From Gammaproteobacteria bacterium (lineage in GTDB: Bacteria > Pseudomonadota > Gammaproteobacteria > Pseudomonadales > Halomonadaceae): a stretch of 10,820 bases of DNA. The DNA lies in assembly GCA_023485185.1 (NCBI GenBank), contig JAMCZP010000097.1, positions 1-10,820 of the forward strand. Direction: 5' to 3'. The notes beneath the pieces were generated by a model that did not search any database, was not told the DNA's origin, and worked only from the letters and a program-made list of their open reading frames with translations. This document shows, in pieces, positions 8,456 to 10,820 of the stretch. Positions within the stretch are counted from its first letter, which is position 1; each line of letters starts with the position of its first letter. A program made the translations under genes and the position numbers.

Positions 8456-8460
8456 ACTCC

Positions 8461-8497
8461 AAGGCCGGTGGCATTATTGTCACCGGCCTTATTTATT
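8461..8497 (+). terminator. Rho-independent terminator of alaS
   Basis: A perfect 10-bp stem, AAGGCCGGTG (8461-8470) with CACCGGCCTT (8481-8490), has a 10-nt loop and is followed by the T-rich ATTTATT. It starts 6 bases after the alaS stop. Confidence 0.92.
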
Positions 8498-8520
8498 CAG
8501 GAGATCTCTGATTAACTATT

Positions 8521-8617
8521 GCGCTTGTTCATACGGCGTTGAAATTAGCTTCAAAATGCTCATTTACACTTTGTAAACTCCGCTTTTTCATCTAATTTCG
8601 CCTTGTCTGACCTGCGC
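8521..8617. repeat. Long imperfect palindrome upstream of lysC, probable intergenic repeat
   Basis: About 97 nt fold into one long interrupted hairpin. Pairs from outside in are GCGC (8521-8524 with 8614-8617), GGCG/CGCC (8535-8538 with 8599-8602), AAATTAG/CTAATTT (8542-8548 with 8592-8598), AAAA plus GC with GCTTTT nearer the centre, and a perfect tip TTTACA/TGTAAA (8563-8568 with 8572-8577) with a 3-nt loop. There is no T tract on either side. It is not coding. It resembles dispersed intergenic repeats I recall from marine gammaproteobacteria, but that is memory only. The lysC promoter must lie within or after it; 8618-8680 shows no convincing hexamer pair. Confidence 0.6.
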
Positions 8618-8694
8618 TCATGACGTTAATCAAAGGCTCCTTGAGCTTAATGTAATTTCACCCTCCATTCCCGAACGCATAGGAAAAACGGCAT

Positions 8695-9945
8695 ATGGCA
8701 CTATACGTACAGAAGTTCGGCGGCACTTCGGTGGGCTCTGTCGAGCGTATCAAGGCCGTGGCGGAAAAGGTTAAGGGCTTCCGCGATCAAGGCCACCAGG
8801 TTGTTGTCGTGGTTTCCGCAATGAGCGGTGAGACCAACCGTCTTACCGATATGGCTCAGGCACTTAACGAAGACCCCGCGCCGCGTGAAATGGATATGCT
8901 GCTATCGACTGGCGAGCAGGTAACCATTTCACTGCTCGCCATGGCGCTTCAGCAAATTGGCGTGCCAGCCACTTCGCACACCGGTGCTCAGGTGGGTATT
9001 CATACCGACAGTGCTTATACCAAAGCACGTATCCAGCGCATTGAAACTGAAGACTTGAAGGCCGATCTGGACGCAGGGCAGGTAGTGGTTGTAGCAGGTT
9101 TCCAGGGTGTCGATCAAGACGGCAATATCACGACGCTAGGGCGCGGTGGTTCTGATACCACTGGGGTGGCCTTGGCGGCTGCACTAGGCGCTGATGAGTG
9201 TCAGATTTACACCGATGTTGATGGTGTTTATACCACTGACCCGCGCGTATGCTCGAAAGCCCAGCGCTTAGAGAGCATTACCGTTGAAGAGATGCTGGAG
9301 CTGGCAAGCCTGGGCTCTAAAGTGTTACAGATTCGCGCGGTCGAGTTTGCCGGTAAATACAATGTTCCACTGCGGGTGCTGTCTAGTTTTCAAGACGGTC
9401 CCGGTACCCTAATTGTTGCAGAAGCAGACAAAGACGAGGACGCTATGGAAGAACCACTGATCTCCGGTATCGCCTTTACCAAGAACGAAGCCAAGCTGAC
9501 GCTGCTCAATACACCGGATGTGCCGGGTGTTGCTTCACGTATTCTTGGTCCGATCGCCGATGCCAATATCGAAGTTGATATGATCGTGCAGAACGTTGCA
9601 CCGGCCGGAGACTATACCGACTTCACCTTTACGGTAGCTAAGGGGGACTATAAAGCTACCAAAAAGCTGCTTGAAGAGACGGTGATCCCGGACTTGGGTG
9701 GCGGTGAATTGCGCGGTGATGATAATATCGCCAAAGTTTCATTAGTGGGCGTGGGCATGCGCTCCCATGCTGGCGTGGCATCGAAAATGTTTCGCGTCTT
9801 GGCTGATGAGAACGTCAATATCCGTATGGTATCTACCTCTGAAATTAAAATTTCAGTAGTGATTGATGAGAAGCATATGGAACTTGCTGTCAACGCATTA
9901 CACAAAGCTTTTGGTTTAGATAAGACAGATATCGAATCTGAATAA
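8695..9945 (+). CDS. lysC: Aspartate kinase with two ACT domains
   Basis: Phosphorylates L-aspartate, the first step towards lysine, threonine, methionine and diaminopimelate; in this genus group also towards the osmolyte ectoine. It has 416 residues. The amino-acid kinase domain (1-about 245) begins VQKFGGTSVGS (K7) and contains TTLGRGGSDTTGVALAAALGA and YTDVDGVYTTDPR. Two ACT domains follow, about 263-335 (TPDVPGVASRILGPIADANI) and 345-416 (RSHAGVASKMFRVLADENV), consistent with feedback control by lysine and/or threonine. The start has AGGA 10 bases upstream. An internal in-frame ATG at codon 251 has its own Shine-Dalgarno-like GAGGA. The gene is not fused to homoserine dehydrogenase. It lies between alaS and csrA as in pseudomonads. 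No strong terminator follows; only a short CCTTC/GAAGG hairpin at 9961-9976. Confidence 0.97.
   Translation: MALYVQKFGGTSVGSVERIKAVAEKVKGFRDQGHQVVVVVSAMSGETNRLTDMAQALNEDPAPREMDMLLSTGEQVTISLLAMALQQIGVPATSHTGAQVGIHTDSAYTKARIQRIETEDLKADLDAGQVVVVAGFQGVDQDGNITTLGRGGSDTTGVALAAALGADECQIYTDVDGVYTTDPRVCSKAQRLESITVEEMLELASLGSKVLQIRAVEFAGKYNVPLRVLSSFQDGPGTLIVAEADKDEDAMEEPLISGIAFTKNEAKLTLLNTPDVPGVASRILGPIADANIEVDMIVQNVAPAGDYTDFTFTVAKGDYKATKKLLEETVIPDLGGGELRGDDNIAKVSLVGVGMRSHAGVASKMFRVLADENVNIRMVSTSEIKISVVIDEKHMELAVNALHKAFGLDKTDIESE
9436..9447 (+). promoter_or_regulatory. Possible internal ribosome binding site and start for a LysC beta subunit
   Basis: GAGGA (9436-9440) lies 4 bases before an in-frame ATG (9445-9447, M251), right after the kinase domain. 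Initiation here would give a 166-residue protein made of the two ACT domains. Bacillus subtilis and Corynebacterium LysC make such a beta subunit from an internal start at about codon 250. Use of this start here is inferred. Confidence 0.45.
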
Positions 9946-10015
9946 CATTTATGTCCTAAACCTTCTACGCTGAAGGGGTACTTGCTGCCGTGTGGTGGTG
10001 AGCTTTCTTTCAACG

Positions 10016-10132
10016 GGAGGTTAAGGTGTCATGGAGCCGGAGCTTTGGTGATAGACAATATCGTGTTGCATAATCGCATGATGTTATCGCCGGTTGACAT
10101 ATCCCGTTGTATAAAAACGTCTGAAAAGGAGA
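10016..10132 (+). promoter_or_regulatory. csrA leader with several GGA motifs and TTGACA/TATAAA elements
   Basis: GGA occurs at 10016-10018, 10033-10035 and 10039-10041, and again inside the Shine-Dalgarno AAGGAG (10126-10131). The third can sit in a tetraloop: AGC-CGGA-GCT (10035-10044), the display favoured by CsrA. A perfect TTGACA (10094-10099) and a TATAAA (10110-10115) are only 10 bp apart, too close to be one promoter. If transcription starts upstream of 10016, for example by readthrough from lysC, CsrA could repress its own mRNA as in E. coli. Confidence 0.45.
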
Positions 10133-10138
10133 TCAGCC

Positions 10139-10327
10139 ATGCTCATCCTAACTCGCCGTGTTGGCGAAACCCTAATGATCGGAGATGAAATAACCGTTAC
10201 CGTTCTAGGTGTGAAGGGCAATCAAGTACGTATCGGTGTTAACGCACCAAAAGATGTTGCGGTACACCGTGAAGAGATTTACCAGCGTATTCAGCGCGAA
10301 AGAAATAGTGAAAGTGAAGCAGAGTAG
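10139..10327 (+). CDS. csrA: Carbon storage regulator CsrA/RsmA
   Basis: Global post-transcriptional regulator; a dimer that binds GGA motifs in mRNA leaders and is titrated by CsrB/RsmZ-type small RNAs. It has 62 residues (E. coli 61). The N-terminal [16 protein letters not shown] strand is canonical, with L4 and R6 in the RNA-binding face, followed by [28 protein letters not shown] carrying R44. The C-terminal tail is acidic and variable. AAGGAG with a spacing of 7 gives a strong start. It follows lysC by 193 bp and precedes a Ser/Arg tRNA cluster, the same neighbourhood as in E. coli. Confidence 0.98.
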   Translation: MLILTRRVGETLMIGDEITVTVLGVKGNQVRIGVNAPKDVAVHREEIYQRIQRERNSESEAE

Positions 10328-10329
10328 GG

Positions 10330-10369
10330 CTTACGTGCTTTCATCATAAGTTGATGTTTAAGACGTAAG
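10330..10369 (+). other. Stem-loop after csrA without a T tract
   Basis: Nested pairs are CTTACGT/ACGTAAG (10330-10336 with 10363-10369), CTT/AAG (10338-10340 with 10360-10362) and CATCA/TGATG (10342-10346 with 10352-10356), around a 5-nt loop. It starts 2 bases after the csrA stop. The absence of a T tract argues against intrinsic termination; it may protect the mRNA 3' end or mark a processing point before the tRNAs. Confidence 0.5.
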
Positions 10370-10402
10370 GTAAGGCTGGCGCGAAAAAAATCGGTTAAAG
10401 AC

Positions 10403-10431
10403 TGGACATAAGAATCCTAAATCGGTAATAT
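10403..10431 (+). promoter_or_regulatory. Stable-RNA promoter of the tRNA cluster
   Basis: TGGACA (10403-10408) and TAATAT (10426-10431) are spaced by exactly 17 bp. The bases after the -10 are CG-rich (TCGCGCCG), the discriminator type linked to stringent control of stable RNA genes. The tRNA-Ser begins 17 bases later. An inverted repeat GGCGCGAA (10378-10385) with TTCGCGCC (10431-10438) brackets the promoter. Confidence 0.65.
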
Positions 10432-10448
10432 TCGCGCCGTGCCGTTAA

Positions 10449-10541
10449 GGAGAGGTGGCCGAGTGGCTGAAGGCGCTCCCCTGCTAAGGGAGTATAGGGT
10501 TTATAGCCCTATCGAGGGTTCGAATCCCTCCTTCTCCGCCA
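10449..10541 (+). tRNA. serV: tRNA-Ser (anticodon GCU)
   Basis: 93 nt including the encoded CCA. The acceptor GGAGAGG pairs with CTTCTCC with one G-T pair, the anticodon stem-loop is CTCCC-CTGCTAA-GGGAG with anticodon GCT at 10483-10485, the long class II variable arm is ATAGGG/CCCTAT (10494-10499 with 10507-10512), and the T loop is GTTCGAATC. It reads AGC and AGU codons. It is first in the cluster after csrA, matching serV of E. coli. Confidence 0.97.
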
Positions 10542-10560
10542 ACTGCACGTTAGAAGGTAA

Positions 10561-10637
10561 GCGCCCGTAGCTCAGCTGGATAGAGTACCTGACTACGAAT
10601 CAGGGGGTCGGAGGTTCGAATCCTCCCGGGCGCGCCA
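10561..10637 (+). tRNA. argV: tRNA-Arg (anticodon ACG), copy 1
   Basis: 77 nt with encoded CCA. The acceptor GCGCCCG pairs with CGGGCGC, the D arm has CAGCTGGATAGAG, the anticodon loop is CTACGAA with ACG at 10595-10597, and the T loop is GTTCGAATC. A34 is expected to become inosine through TadA, so it reads CGU, CGC and CGA. It lies 19 nt after tRNA-Ser, so the two are surely co-transcribed. Confidence 0.97.
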
Positions 10638-10720
10638 CCTTCTTACTTGTTTTGAAAGAAGTTTGAGAGAAGTATCAAATCAGCTTGAAATGCTTGTTTA
10701 AACGCACTGCTGAAAGTTAT

Positions 10721-10797
10721 GCGCCCGTAGCTCAGCTGGATAGAGTACCTGACTACGAATCAGGGGGTCGGAGGTTCGAATCCTCCCGGGCGCGCCA
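10721..10797 (+). tRNA. tRNA-Arg (anticodon ACG), copy 2
   Basis: Identical over all 77 nt to the copy at 10561-10637, with anticodon ACG at 10755-10757. The 83-nt spacer (10638-10720) is unrelated to the flanks of the first copy and contains a CTTCTT/AAGAAG hairpin that could guide processing. E. coli has four such copies at the matching locus, so more may follow beyond the window. Confidence 0.97.
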
Positions 10798-10820
10798 GAT
10801 TCTAAACCCGTTCTCTTACG

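Noticed and set aside
8498..8694. Lysine riboswitch before lysC
   Set aside because: I see none of the conserved L-box core sequences or its five-helix junction; the region holds a single long interrupted palindrome instead.
9982..10188. 68-codon ORF overlapping csrA in another frame
   Set aside because: It has no ribosome binding site and overlaps csrA, which is a certain gene with a strong start.
10561..10797. Direct repeat pair as a CRISPR or attachment-site signal
   Set aside because: The 77-nt repeats are complete tRNA-Arg genes, and no integrase or partial tRNA copy is present.

Overview
The window looks like a chromosomal core region of a moderately GC-rich gammaproteobacterium, most likely a halomonad (Halomonas, Vreelandella or a relative). 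I infer this from protein character, codon use and gene order, not from a database search. The order cinA/pncC, recA, recX, alaS, lysC, csrA, then tRNA-Ser(GCU) and tRNA-Arg(ACG) copies combines the E. coli layout (pncC-recA-recX-alaS-csrA-serV-argV...) with the Pseudomonas-type lysC between alaS and csrA. The mutS-fdxA pair on the opposite strand is also found next to cinA-recA in pseudomonads.

Left part (1-3373). Bases 1-115 carry what looks like the 3' end of a group II intron on the + strand: domain V with a CGC triad and domain VI with a bulged A. The rest of the intron lies outside the window. Next come, all on the - strand, a strong terminator, fdxA (7Fe ferredoxin), a structured intergenic element with nested inverted repeats, and mutS. 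A 113-bp divergent spacer with a perfect 8-bp hairpin separates mutS from cinA.

Middle (3487-8497), + strand. cinA-type pncC (GTG start) is followed by recA behind a recognisable LexA box, then by recX. A perfect hairpin in the 24-bp recA-recX gap covers the recX ribosome binding site and part of its start codon. alaS has its own TATAAT box and ends in a textbook terminator. DNA repair and SOS functions (mutS, recA, recX) are thus grouped around NMN salvage (pncC).

Right part (8498-10820), + strand. A long imperfect palindrome of about 97 nt precedes lysC (aspartokinase with two ACT domains and a plausible internal start for a beta subunit). csrA follows with a GGA-rich leader that suggests autoregulation. 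The window ends in a tRNA cluster: tRNA-Ser(GCU) and two identical tRNA-Arg(ACG), behind a stable-RNA-type promoter with a GC-rich discriminator.

Every protein gene belongs to a well-known family and is intact. I see no new multi-gene system. The points worth a second look are non-coding: the intron end, the two structured intergenic elements, the recX-occluding hairpin, the internal lysC start and the csrA leader.
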